The notes: generated by a model from the sequence alone, not told the origin. A DNA stretch of 9,285 nucleotides from Thermoguttaceae bacterium (GCA_024653385.1 JANLFZ010000037.1:249-9533); one strand, 5' to 3'. Counted from the first letter of the stretch, positions 1 to 6,652 are shown. Made by a program: numbers and translations.

Positions 1-36
1 AGCGACCTCGCGGTGCCCAAGGACCGCGAGGTCGCT
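1..36. repeat. Perfect 14-bp inverted repeat inside queC
   Basis: AGCGACCTCGCGGT at 1-14 is the exact reverse complement of 23-36, with an 8-base loop at 15-22. It lies wholly inside the queC reading frame (residues about 76-87) and reaches the window edge, so the arms may extend further. No T-run follows in the visible sequence. Confidence 0.8.
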
Positions 37-261
37 CGTCAGGGCCGACCCGCCGAATCGCCGCAGGTCGAAGTCGACCACCACGTGTTCGGCCGCGCCA
101 AGGCGTTGGGCGACGCGGCAAGCCGCCTCGATCTCGACCGCGTGACGCTGCCCGTACCGAACCGTCAAGGCGTAGCATTCGAAGCCCTCGGCCCGGGCGA
201 TCGCCAACGTGGTGGTCGAGTCCAGCCCGCCGCTGAGCAGCACGACGGCTCGGGGCATCAT
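1..261 (-). CDS. queC: QueC, 7-cyano-7-deazaguanine synthase (N-terminal part, runs off window)
   Basis: QueC is a cytoplasmic enzyme that converts 7-carboxy-7-deazaguanine to preQ0 with ATP and ammonia, on the queuosine (tRNA) pathway. The 87 visible residues begin MMPRAVVLLSGGLDSTT. SGGLDS at residues 10-15 is the PP-loop ATP-pyrophosphatase motif. RYGQRH at 35-40 followed by an acidic helix is the next conserved QueC block, and SALTSD at 72-77 matches the family's SSLT-type segment. The zinc-binding cysteines of the C-terminus lie outside the window. The start is supported by GGGAGGG ending 5 bases before the first of two adjacent ATGs; the second ATG (position 258) is equally possible. 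The gene starts 19 bases after the stop of the symporter at 281-2269, so it is probably read from the same transcript although the functions look unrelated. Other ATP-pyrophosphatases also carry SGGxDS, but YGQRH makes QueC the clear choice. Confidence 0.93.
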   Translation of the reverse strand, partial: MMPRAVVLLSGGLDSTTTLAIARAEGFECYALTVRYGQRHAVEIEAACRVAQRLGAAEHVVVDFDLRRFGGSALTSDLAVLGHREVA

Positions 262-266
262 CGCCG

Positions 267-273
267 CCCTCCC
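267..273 (-). promoter_or_regulatory. Ribosome binding site of queC
   Basis: GGGAGGG on the minus strand, with its GGAGG core 6 bases from the first ATG and 9 from the second. It lies in the 19-base gap after the symporter stop, so QueC has its own initiation site within the shared transcript. Confidence 0.7.
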
Positions 274-280
274 AAGGCCG

Positions 281-2269
281 CTACCCTCGGAAATACAGGT
301 ACGCGGCCGTGATGCCTGCCAGCACCAGCAGCGTCACGCCGAGGTCGACCCAGTTCCAGCTTGCGCGCGAGGCTTGCCGCTGCTCCTCCGTGACGGTGCC
401 GAAGGTCAGGCCTTCGATCTGGGCGGGCGACGGGGCTTGGGTCATGTAGCTGACCAAAAGCATCACGGTCGCGCAGACCACCGCGATGAACACGCTGTAG
501 TACTGGAAGTAGATGTTGTTGACGATCCACAGGAACGAGCCCGCGGCATACACCTGATCGCGCGTCTCGGGCGAGGCCAAGAGCACCGGCGTATCGACCG
601 CCAGCCGGAAGATGCCCAGCGCGAAGCCCACCAAAAGCGCCGCCAGGCAGCCCTTGCTGTTGAGCCGCTTCATGAACACGCCGAGGAAGAACACGATGAA
701 GATGGGCGGAGCAAGATAGCCCTGGACGGCCTGGAGGTAGTAGTACAGGCCCTCCTGCCCTCGGATGACCGGGATCCACGCCAGGCCGATGAGGACCATG
801 GTGGTGGTCGCGATCCGGCCGGTCCATACCAGTTCGTGCTGGGTGGCGCCCGGGCGGAACTTGCGGTAGAAGTCCATGGTGAACAGGGTCGAGCACGCGT
901 TGAACACGCCGGCCAGCGAACTCATCAGCGCCGAAAGCAGCCCGGCGACCACCAGGCCGCGCACCCCGGCCGGCAAGACGTGGGCGACGATCAGCGGGAA
1001 GGCGTGCTGGGCGCGGCTCTCGAACTGGCGCTTGCGCACCTCTTCCTTCTTGCGGACGAGTTCCTCGAGCGAGGGCGCCGCCTTGCCGGCCCCCAGGGCC
1101 CGGACGGCCTCCTCCGCGGCCGCGTTGGGCTTTTCGACCAACTCGCGGCGCAGCGCATCGACCTTGCCGCTTTGGGCCAAGGCGAAACAGATCATTCCGG
1201 GGATGATGAAGATGAACACGGGCAGGAGTTTCATCATCGCGGCCCCGATCACGCCGCGACGCGCCACCCGCTCGTTCGGCGCGCCCAGCGCCCGCTGCAC
1301 AATGTACTGGTCCGTACACCAGTACCACAGGCCCACGATCGGGGCGCAGAAGAGCATCCCCAGCCACGGGAAGCGGTCGTTGAAGTACCATGCGATGCGC
1401 GTCGATTCCTTGACCGGCTCCCAGGTGCCGGTCATTCCCTCGGGCACCAGCGGTTTCCAGAGGTTGAACATGTCGGAGCCGCACTGGCGGTAGAGTTCTC
1501 CCCACCCGCCTAGCTTCATCAATCCAAACACCGTGACCAGGGCCGAGCCGATGATGAAGATCACGGTCTGAAGCGTGTCGGTATAGGCCACGGCCCGCAA
1601 CCCGCCGACCACGGTGTACAGGCCGGTCAGGATGATCACGGCGACCGAGCCGAGCCAGAAGCTGTCGAGTTCCAGGCCGCCGACGTTCAGTTTCAGCTCG
1701 GGCAAGAGGGTCGAGAAGACGATTCCTCCGGCGAAGATCCCCACGGCGATCTTCGTCACCACGTAGGCCACCAGCGAGATGACCGAGAGGACCCAACGGG
1801 CGTTGGGCGAGTAGCGCTTCTCGAGGAACTCCGGCATGGTGAAGACCATGGACCGGGCGTAGAAGGGGATGAACACCCAGGCCAGCACCAAGAGGCACCA
1901 GGCGTGCAGTTCGTAGTGGGCCATGGCCACGCCGCTGGTACAGCCCGAGCCCGCCAAGCCCACCAGGTGCTCGGAGCCGATGTTCGACGAGAAGATCGAG
2001 GCGGCAATGATGAACCAGCCCAGGTTGCGGCCTGCCAGGAAGTAGTCGGCGGCCGTGTCCTTGCTCTTCTTGAACGACCAGGCGGCCAGCGCGGCGATGG
2101 CCAGGAAGTAGAAGGCGATGACGCCCCAATCGACGCCTTCCAGCACCGAGGTGCCCGAAGGGCCAGCCGCGGCGGCGCCGGGTCCGGCGGCCCACGCGAC
2201 GTTCGGTTCCCCAAACGCCACGCCAACGAACAAACCAGCGAGGAAGAACCAACCCAACCGCGGCCACAT
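281..2269 (-). CDS. Sodium:sugar symporter, SSS family, animal-SGLT-like
   Basis: A 662-residue inner-membrane protein of the solute:sodium symporter family, predicted to import a sugar with Na+. ADYFLAGRNLGW (74-85) is the family signature. Aligned from memory with human SGLT1, the sugar-contacting positions are kept: N96, H101, E120, Y316/W317 (in LWYWCTDQ), K347 and Q513. S450/S451 match the Na2-site serine pair in the SSLxxxFNxxSTLFTMD block. Many hydrophobic helices fit the LeuT-like fold. Two features are unusual: residues 1-27 look like a signal peptide (hydrophobic 7-19, AWA at 25-27) followed by a Gly/Ala/Pro linker, and a charged hydrophilic insert spans about 366-420. The start at 2269 has GGAG 8 bases upstream. 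It follows the other symporter by 21 bases and precedes queC by 19, so the three genes probably form one transcript. The exact sugar cannot be read from the sequence; inositol or another polyol is possible. Confidence 0.93.
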   Translation of the reverse strand: MWPRLGWFFLAGLFVGVAFGEPNVAWAAGPGAAAAGPSGTSVLEGVDWGVIAFYFLAIAALAAWSFKKSKDTAADYFLAGRNLGWFIIAASIFSSNIGSEHLVGLAGSGCTSGVAMAHYELHAWCLLVLAWVFIPFYARSMVFTMPEFLEKRYSPNARWVLSVISLVAYVVTKIAVGIFAGGIVFSTLLPELKLNVGGLELDSFWLGSVAVIILTGLYTVVGGLRAVAYTDTLQTVIFIIGSALVTVFGLMKLGGWGELYRQCGSDMFNLWKPLVPEGMTGTWEPVKESTRIAWYFNDRFPWLGMLFCAPIVGLWYWCTDQYIVQRALGAPNERVARRGVIGAAMMKLLPVFIFIIPGMICFALAQSGKVDALRRELVEKPNAAAEEAVRALGAGKAAPSLEELVRKKEEVRKRQFESRAQHAFPLIVAHVLPAGVRGLVVAGLLSALMSSLAGVFNACSTLFTMDFYRKFRPGATQHELVWTGRIATTTMVLIGLAWIPVIRGQEGLYYYLQAVQGYLAPPIFIVFFLGVFMKRLNSKGCLAALLVGFALGIFRLAVDTPVLLASPETRDQVYAAGSFLWIVNNIYFQYYSVFIAVVCATVMLLVSYMTQAPSPAQIEGLTFGTVTEEQRQASRASWNWVDLGVTLLVLAGITAAYLYFRG

Positions 2270-2277
2270 GGTGGAGT

Positions 2278-2281
2278 CTCC
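2278..2281 (-). promoter_or_regulatory. Ribosome binding site of the SGLT-like symporter
   Basis: GGAG on the minus strand, 8 bases before the ATG at 2269. It decides the start in favour of the signal-peptide-like N-terminus rather than an internal methionine. Confidence 0.6.
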
Positions 2282-2290
2282 GAGTTGCGT

Positions 2291-4192
2291 CTACCAGAAG
2301 ATCGCATAGAGGGCCAAGGTGACGAGGACCACCGCGACGCCGGCCACCTTCGCCCCGGTGGAAGACGCGAGGTCGATCTTCGTTTGGGCCGGCAGGGTGA
2401 CGGGCTCGGCCAACGGCCGCGCCCCGGTCATCAAGCCCAGCACGATGAGCACGGCGAAAAAGGCTGCCGCCATGCGGTTCAAGAACGCCAGGCTCGGCAC
2501 GAACCAGGCGAGCAGCCCGTAGACCGCCGGACTGAGCACCAGCCCCACGACGCCGCAGCCGCGCGGGGCCCGCTTCACGAAGAGCCCAAAGACAAACACG
2601 CCCAGGATGCCCGGCGAGATGTAGCCCTGGAACTCCTGAATGTAGGTAAAGATGCCGCCCAACCGCGGATCGTCGAGCCACGGCGCGATGAGGCACCCGA
2701 CGACCACGAACAGGGCCACGGTGAGGCGCCCGGTCAGCACCAGGTTGCCTTGCGAGGCGCTTGGGTGCAGGTATTGCTTGTAGATATCCATGGTGAAGAT
2801 CGTCGAGGCGGCGTTGAGCATGGCGGCCAGCGAGCTGACCACGGCGCCCAGGATGGCCGCGAGGATGAACCCCGTCAGCCCCGGCTTCGAGAGCTTCTTG
2901 AGCAACAGCCCGAATGCCGCGTCGTGCTTGTACCCGACAAGCGGCTTCTCGATCGTGATCCGGTCGCTCCGAGGCAGCGCGGCGTTCTTCTTCTCGACCG
3001 CGTCAAGCAGATCCTCATTCGCAAAGGCCGTCGGAACTTTCTGCGGTACGGACACACCGGCGACCCGGCTGTTGAACGCGAGGATTTCTTCCGCCTTCTT
3101 GGGATACAGCGCGGCGAAGTCTCGGTCGAAGGGGAAGACGGTCCTGGCGCGCTCGGGGCTCGCTTTCACCGCGTCGTAACGCGCCAACGAAGCCTTGTTC
3201 GTCGTGTCCTCGGCCTCGCGCTGCATGTCGGCCTTGTAGAGGTTGAAGGCGATCATGCCGGGGAAGATGATGATAAACGGGATAAGCAGCTTGAGGGCCG
3301 CCGCGAAGACCACGCCCTTCTGCCCCTGGGCGACCGAGCGCGAGCCCAGCGTGCGCTGCATGATGTATTGGTTCAAACCCCAGTAGTAGAGGTTGGGGAT
3401 CCACAACCCGAGCACCAGGGCCGTCCACGGCACGAACTTATTGTCGGCCGGCAGTACCATGTGCAGCTTGTCGCTGTTGAGCGTCGTGAACCGCTCGACG
3501 GCCCCCGCGCCGGCCTGCTGCGATCCGAGGCCGACGGTCTCGGGCGGCGCCTCGCCCAGGGCGATCATCGCCAACACTAGGATGATGGCGCCGCCGAGGA
3601 TCAAGGCCGAGCCTTGCAACAAGTCGGCCCAGGCGCAGGCCTTCAATCCGCCGGCCACCACGTAGAGTGCGGCGATGATGCCGATGATCCACGACACCGA
3701 GGTCACGTTGATCGGCAAACCGAGGACCTCCTTGCCCTTGAACAGCACGTCGGCGGTCGTGGCCCCCGAGTAGATCACGCCCGGCACCGTCACGCAGATG
3801 TAGGTGAGCATCATCAAGAGCGACATCAGCGTGCGCGCATGGTGATTGAAGCGGTACTCGAGGAACTCGGGGATCGTGTAGATGCCCGCGCGAAGGAAGG
3901 CGGGGAGCACGAAGAAGGCGACGATTACCAGGGTGATCGAGGCGAGCCACTCGTAGCTGGCAATGGCCAGGCCCACGTCGCCGGCCGACTGGCCCGACTG
4001 GCCCACGAACTGCTCGGTCGAAATGTTCGCGGCGATGAGCGAAAAGCCGATGAGCCACCAGCTCAGGCCGCGCCCCGCGAGAAAGTAGCCTTCGCTGTCG
4101 CGCTCGTGCCGGCTCATCAGGATGCCCACGGCAACCACGGCGACGATAAACCCGACGAAAACGACCGCGTCGAAGGCGACGAACGTTTCCAT
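2291..4192 (-). CDS. Sodium:sugar symporter, SSS family, vSGLT-like
   Basis: A 633-residue inner-membrane symporter, predicted to bring in a hexose-like sugar with Na+. SEGYFLAGRGLSWW (33-46) is the SSS signature. The residues known to hold galactose in Vibrio vSGLT have clear counterparts here: N56, Q61, E81, N267, Y270 (NLYYWGLNQYI), K301 and Q519 (YIQE). The Na2-site serines are S453/S454 in a VSSLAAMLN/STIFTMDIYK block. Between the seventh and eighth core helices lies a hydrophilic insert of roughly 115 residues (320-435), where vSGLT has only a short loop; it is probably exposed outside the membrane. The frame stays open far upstream, but METFVAFDAVVFVG at 4192 starts directly before the first helix and has a GAGGGG site 6 bases upstream, so the longer reading is not real. 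It is the first gene of the transporter unit, 21 bases before the next symporter. Confidence 0.93.
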   Translation of the reverse strand: METFVAFDAVVFVGFIVAVVAVGILMSRHERDSEGYFLAGRGLSWWLIGFSLIAANISTEQFVGQSGQSAGDVGLAIASYEWLASITLVIVAFFVLPAFLRAGIYTIPEFLEYRFNHHARTLMSLLMMLTYICVTVPGVIYSGATTADVLFKGKEVLGLPINVTSVSWIIGIIAALYVVAGGLKACAWADLLQGSALILGGAIILVLAMIALGEAPPETVGLGSQQAGAGAVERFTTLNSDKLHMVLPADNKFVPWTALVLGLWIPNLYYWGLNQYIMQRTLGSRSVAQGQKGVVFAAALKLLIPFIIIFPGMIAFNLYKADMQREAEDTTNKASLARYDAVKASPERARTVFPFDRDFAALYPKKAEEILAFNSRVAGVSVPQKVPTAFANEDLLDAVEKKNAALPRSDRITIEKPLVGYKHDAAFGLLLKKLSKPGLTGFILAAILGAVVSSLAAMLNAASTIFTMDIYKQYLHPSASQGNLVLTGRLTVALFVVVGCLIAPWLDDPRLGGIFTYIQEFQGYISPGILGVFVFGLFVKRAPRGCGVVGLVLSPAVYGLLAWFVPSLAFLNRMAAAFFAVLIVLGLMTGARPLAEPVTLPAQTKIDLASSTGAKVAGVAVVLVTLALYAIFW

Positions 4193-4235
4193 GGAGGTCC
4201 CCTCTTGGGCGCACCCAGGACACAACAAGGCTTCT

Positions 4236-4264
4236 ATCGTAACTTGCGTCGCCCGTGGTGGCCA
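4236..4264 (-). promoter_or_regulatory. Weak candidate promoter for the transporter operon
   Basis: On the minus strand, TGGCCA (4264-4259) and TACGAT (4241-4236) are 17 bases apart, each matching the sigma70 consensus at 4 of 6 positions. The start codon of the vSGLT-like symporter is 43 bases downstream. The match is modest and could be chance. Confidence 0.25.
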
Positions 4265-4279
4265 GTCCCCGAGTCGCGG

Positions 4280-4312
4280 TTCACCGAGCAGCCGAGCAGT
4301 CCTCTTGGTGAA
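4280..4312. repeat. Hairpin containing a tandem 8-mer
   Basis: TTCACCGAG (4280-4288) pairs with CTTGGTGAA (4304-4312), nine pairs with one G-T wobble, leaving a 15-base loop. The left arm and loop carry CCGAGCAG twice in direct tandem (4284-4291, 4292-4299). It is not followed by a T-run on either strand, so it is not a standard terminator. Confidence 0.45.
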
Positions 4313-4359
4313 GACCGACGCCGACCGTCCGGCGCACGACTCGAAACGGGGATGCCAGA

Positions 4360-5460
4360 TCAAACCTCCACCACGGCCTTGACCACCCCGTCGCGATACT
4401 CGGCGGCCATGCGGAAGGCGTCGGCCGTCCGCTGGAGGGGGAAGCGGTGGGTCACTAGCGAGGCGAGGTCCACGCGGCCTTGCTCGGCCAGGCCGATCGC
4501 CCGCGGATAAGCGTGCTTCATGCGCCGGACCATGACGATCGAAAGCCCCTTCCTCCGGGCGGTGGAGTGTTTGAGCGCCATCCGGTCGTCGCCCGAGATA
4601 CCAACGACCACCAGCCGCCCGCCCATGGCCAGCATTTCGGCGGCCTGCCCGAGCGAGTCGTCGCACCAGGCGGCCTCGATGGCTACGTCGACGCCGCGGC
4701 CGCCGGTCGCCCGAAGCACCGCGTCGACGGGGTCGATCTCGTCACAATTCCAGACGGTCGTGGCCCCGAGCCGCCTGGCCAGGTCGAGCCGCCAAGGGTA
4801 TTTGTCGGTCACGTAGATCGCGTCGGCGCCGGCCAGGCGGACGAGCTGGAGGATGCACAATCCGATCGGACCGGCCCCCAGGATCGCGACCCGATGCCCC
4901 ACGCGGATTTTCGACAAGTCCACGGTATGGACCGCCACGCCCAAGGGTTCGAGCATCACGGCCGCCGCGTCGTCCAGGGCCGGCGGCACCGGGAAGCAGC
5001 ACCGCGCGGGCATGGGGATCCACTGGCACAAGGCGCCCTGGTCGGGCCAGAGCCCGCAAAACCGGAGGTTCTCGCAGAGGTTCGGATGCCCCCGCTCGCA
5101 CAACTCGCACCGGCCACAAGGTTGTGCCGGATCCACTGCGACCCGGGTGCCCGGCTCAAGAGGCCGAAACCGGCCGTCCTCCGCGCCCGGCCCCACGGCC
5201 TCGACCACGGCGGCGAACTCGTGACCGAGCACCAGGGGGCCTTCGAGCCGGGTGTCGCCGATCCGGGCGTGGCGGAACGTGTGCAGGTCGCTCCCGCAGA
5301 CCCCGACGGCCCTCACTCGCAGCAGGGCCTGACCCGGCCCGGGCGGTCCCGGGTGGGGGACGCGGTCGATCCGCAGGTCGCCCGGCCCGTGCAGCCGCGC
5401 GGCGAGCATGGTCAAGTCGAGGGTCGCGCGATCGGTCTGGCGTTGCGGCGGGTCGAGCAT
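4360..5460 (-). CDS. Zinc-dependent MDR dehydrogenase (sorbitol/threonine dehydrogenase-like)
   Basis: A cytoplasmic medium-chain dehydrogenase/reductase, 366 residues from this start, expected to oxidise a secondary alcohol of a sugar or polyol with NAD+. Catalytic zinc ligands are visible: C55 (CGSDLH), H80/E81 (GHE) and E171 (EPLGVAVH). The structural zinc lobe has C115, C118, C121 and C129. GAGPIG at 195-200 is the Rossmann loop, and D219 at the end of the second strand (VTDKYPWR) favours NAD over NADP. The start is uncertain: ATG 5460 lies 5 bases after the upstream stop, a GTG at 5469 overlaps that stop as GTGA, and ATG 5409 (MLAARLHGPGDLRI) gives 349 residues, the usual family length. 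None has a clear ribosome binding site, so translational coupling to the upstream oxidoreductase is likely. Substrates in this family cannot be told from motifs alone. Confidence 0.92.
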   Translation of the reverse strand: MLDPPQRQTDRATLDLTMLAARLHGPGDLRIDRVPHPGPPGPGQALLRVRAVGVCGSDLHTFRHARIGDTRLEGPLVLGHEFAAVVEAVGPGAEDGRFRPLEPGTRVAVDPAQPCGRCELCERGHPNLCENLRFCGLWPDQGALCQWIPMPARCCFPVPPALDDAAAVMLEPLGVAVHTVDLSKIRVGHRVAILGAGPIGLCILQLVRLAGADAIYVTDKYPWRLDLARRLGATTVWNCDEIDPVDAVLRATGGRGVDVAIEAAWCDDSLGQAAEMLAMGGRLVVVGISGDDRMALKHSTARRKGLSIVMVRRMKHAYPRAIGLAEQGRVDLASLVTHRFPLQRTADAFRMAAEYRDGVVKAVVEV

Positions 5461-5465
5461 GGCGG

Positions 5466-6476
5466 TCACGCAAGCGAGACGACCTGGCCGGTCCGCGCCG
5501 ACTCGCCGGCCGCCGCCATCAACGCCACCGCCGCGCGCGATTCCTCGGGCGTGATGCGGTCCGGCCGGCGGCCCTCCACCACGCAGTTGGCGAAGTACCG
5601 CAACTCCGCCCGCAGCACGCCGAACCGCTCGCCGAACGGCTTGGGCCAGTAAAGCGTGTCGGGCAGGCGGGCGCCATGCCGGTCGTGGATCTCCAGCCCG
5701 GCCTCGCCGCAGTTGATGTACAACGCCCCCTCGGTTCCGAGGACCTCCATGCGGGCGTCGATCTGGTAGGGCGTGGTCTCGGGCAGGCACCAGACCGACT
5801 CGACCACGCCCACCGCATCGTTCTCCAGCCGGAACATGGCCCAGCCCGCGTCGGGGTACTTGTTCGTGCCGGGGTGGACCTCCTGCGCGTAGACGGTGAC
5901 GGGCCGGGAGCCGGTGAACCAGAGCATCAGGTCGGCGTCGTGGATGCCGTCGCCCAAGAGGGCCGAGATCTTGTCGAGCACCTGCCGGCCGATGGTCTTC
6001 GAGAGGTTGCGCCGGGCGTGCATCGAGATGATCCGACCGATCCGGCCCTCGTCGATAGCCTGTTTGGCCAGGGCCACGCGGGGATCGAAACGGCAGATGT
6101 GGCCGACCATGAACAGCCCGCGGCTCTCGCCCGCGGCCGCGAGAATCTCGTCGCACTGGGCCACGTCCGGCGCCATGGGCTTTTCCAAGAGGACGTGCTT
6201 GCCGGCCCGCAGCGCGTCGATCGCGATGTGGCGGTGGTCGTTGATGTGGGTGACGATGCTTAGGGCATCGACGTCGGGATCGTCGAGCAACTCCCGATAG
6301 TCGGTGTAGCGCCGCGGCACGCCGTAGCGGTCGGCGATTTCCTTCAGCCGGTCGGGACGCCGCGTGCAGACGGCCGCCAGCTCGATTCCCGGCATGGCCG
6401 ACAGCGCGTCGACGTGAACCTCGCCGAACCATCCCAATCCGATGACTCCCCAACGCACCGTCTTCGCGACACCCAC
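5466..6476 (-). CDS. Gfo/Idh/MocA-family NAD(P)-dependent oxidoreductase
   Basis: A 336-residue enzyme, the usual length of this family, which oxidises or reduces hydroxyl groups on sugars, inositols and sugar acids. VIGLGWFG (11-18) is the dinucleotide-binding loop. EKP (98-100) carries the catalytic lysine K99. GHICRFDPR (125-133) and GDGIHDADL (175-183) form the substrate pocket, with H179 as the likely catalytic histidine. After the second strand comes CTRR (37-40) rather than an acidic residue, which may mean NADP use; this is inference. The start is GTG with a very good GGAGG 8 bases upstream. There is no signal peptide, so it is cytoplasmic, unlike many planctomycete relatives with a Tat leader. 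It heads a two-gene unit with the MDR dehydrogenase 5 bases downstream, suggesting that both act on the same compound. Scyllo-inositol, glucose or a 3-keto sugar are all possible substrates. Confidence 0.94.
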   Translation of the reverse strand: MGVAKTVRWGVIGLGWFGEVHVDALSAMPGIELAAVCTRRPDRLKEIADRYGVPRRYTDYRELLDDPDVDALSIVTHINDHRHIAIDALRAGKHVLLEKPMAPDVAQCDEILAAAGESRGLFMVGHICRFDPRVALAKQAIDEGRIGRIISMHARRNLSKTIGRQVLDKISALLGDGIHDADLMLWFTGSRPVTVYAQEVHPGTNKYPDAGWAMFRLENDAVGVVESVWCLPETTPYQIDARMEVLGTEGALYINCGEAGLEIHDRHGARLPDTLYWPKPFGERFGVLRAELRYFANCVVEGRRPDRITPEESRAAVALMAAAGESARTGQVVSLA

Positions 6477-6484
6477 GACAAGTA

Positions 6485-6489
6485 CCTCC
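6485..6489 (-). promoter_or_regulatory. Ribosome binding site fixing the GTG start of the oxidoreductase
   Basis: GGAGG on the minus strand, 8 bases before GTG at 6476. There is no competing ATG nearby and the Rossmann strand begins eight codons in, so the GTG start is well supported. Confidence 0.75.
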
Positions 6490-6529
6490 GACCTGATAGC
6501 GTGTGCATGCCGAGCGAGTACTGGCCGAA

Positions 6530-6558
6530 AGCCTAGCGACTCGGCCGAACGGAAGCAA
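6530..6558 (-). promoter_or_regulatory. Candidate promoter of the dehydrogenase operon
   Basis: On the minus strand, TTGCTT (6558-6553) is followed after 17 bases by TAGGCT (6535-6530). TAGGCT resembles the -10 boxes of GC-rich bacteria, and the arrangement would give a leader of about 45 bases before the GTG start. Only three of six bases match in each box, so support is weak. Confidence 0.3.
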
Positions 6559-6597
6559 GAAGGGGCCCGCGAAGACTTCCGGCACGCCGAACCGAGT
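6539..6597. other. Nested inverted repeats in the divergent region
   Basis: ACTCGG (6539-6544) pairs with CCGAGT (6592-6597), and inside it CGGAAG (6550-6555) pairs with CTTCCG (6576-6581). A third hairpin, TCCCCC/GGGGGA (6603-6608, 6618-6623), follows. No protein is convincing here. In GC-rich DNA, short pairings of this kind can arise by chance. Confidence 0.3.
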
Positions 6598-6623
6598 GAC
6601 CATCCCCCTTCTCCTGCGGGGGA

Positions 6624-6652
6624 CCGGACCTTCCAGGGCCGTTCGGTTTTTT
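6624..6652 (+). terminator. Orphan T-tailed hairpin, possible rho-independent terminator
   Basis: CCGGAC (6624-6629) pairs with GTTCGG (6641-6646), six pairs with one wobble, followed at once by six T (6647-6652). It points along the plus strand, yet no plus-strand gene lies before it in the window. It stands 13 bases before the -35 box of the cytochrome promoter, so it could insulate that promoter or end a small RNA from 6480-6620. Confidence 0.5.

Larger units (their letters stand above)
4193..4359 (-). other. Spacer between the dehydrogenase pair and the transporter pair
   Basis: This 167-base gap is the largest break within the minus-strand gene run and has no convincing gene. It contains a weak promoter candidate (4236-4264), a hairpin with an exact tandem 8-mer CCGAGCAG at 4284-4299, and the ribosome binding site of the vSGLT-like symporter (GAGGGG at 4199-4204). 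That site could pair with CCTC three bases on, close to the start codon. CGAGTCG near the upstream end can also pair with CGACTCG about 60 bases later. No T-rich terminator is visible, so read-through from the dehydrogenases is possible. Confidence 0.5.

Noticed and set aside
209..1513. Plus-strand open frame of 434 codons
   Set aside because: It lies antisense to the symporter, has no recognisable motif and a low-complexity His/Arg/Gln composition, and is explained by codon bias of the real gene.
258..2696. Minus-strand open frame of 812 codons over the SGLT-like symporter
   Set aside because: Its translation is rich in Arg, Gly, Pro and His with no family motif, while another frame over the same DNA gives a clear SSS transporter. 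It is a GC-rich shadow frame.
1904..3580. Plus-strand open frame of 558 codons
   Set aside because: It runs antisense across two well-supported transporter genes and their junction, with no domain, no ribosome binding site and a shadow-like composition.
4284..4299. Tandem 8-mer as a CRISPR or satellite repeat
   Set aside because: Only two short copies with no spacer, so neither a CRISPR array nor a real satellite.
4193..4666. Extended N-terminus of the vSGLT-like symporter
   Set aside because: The frame is open upstream to 4666, but that part overlaps the MDR dehydrogenase in another frame and has no motif. The ATG at 4192 has a ribosome binding site and starts just before the first membrane helix.
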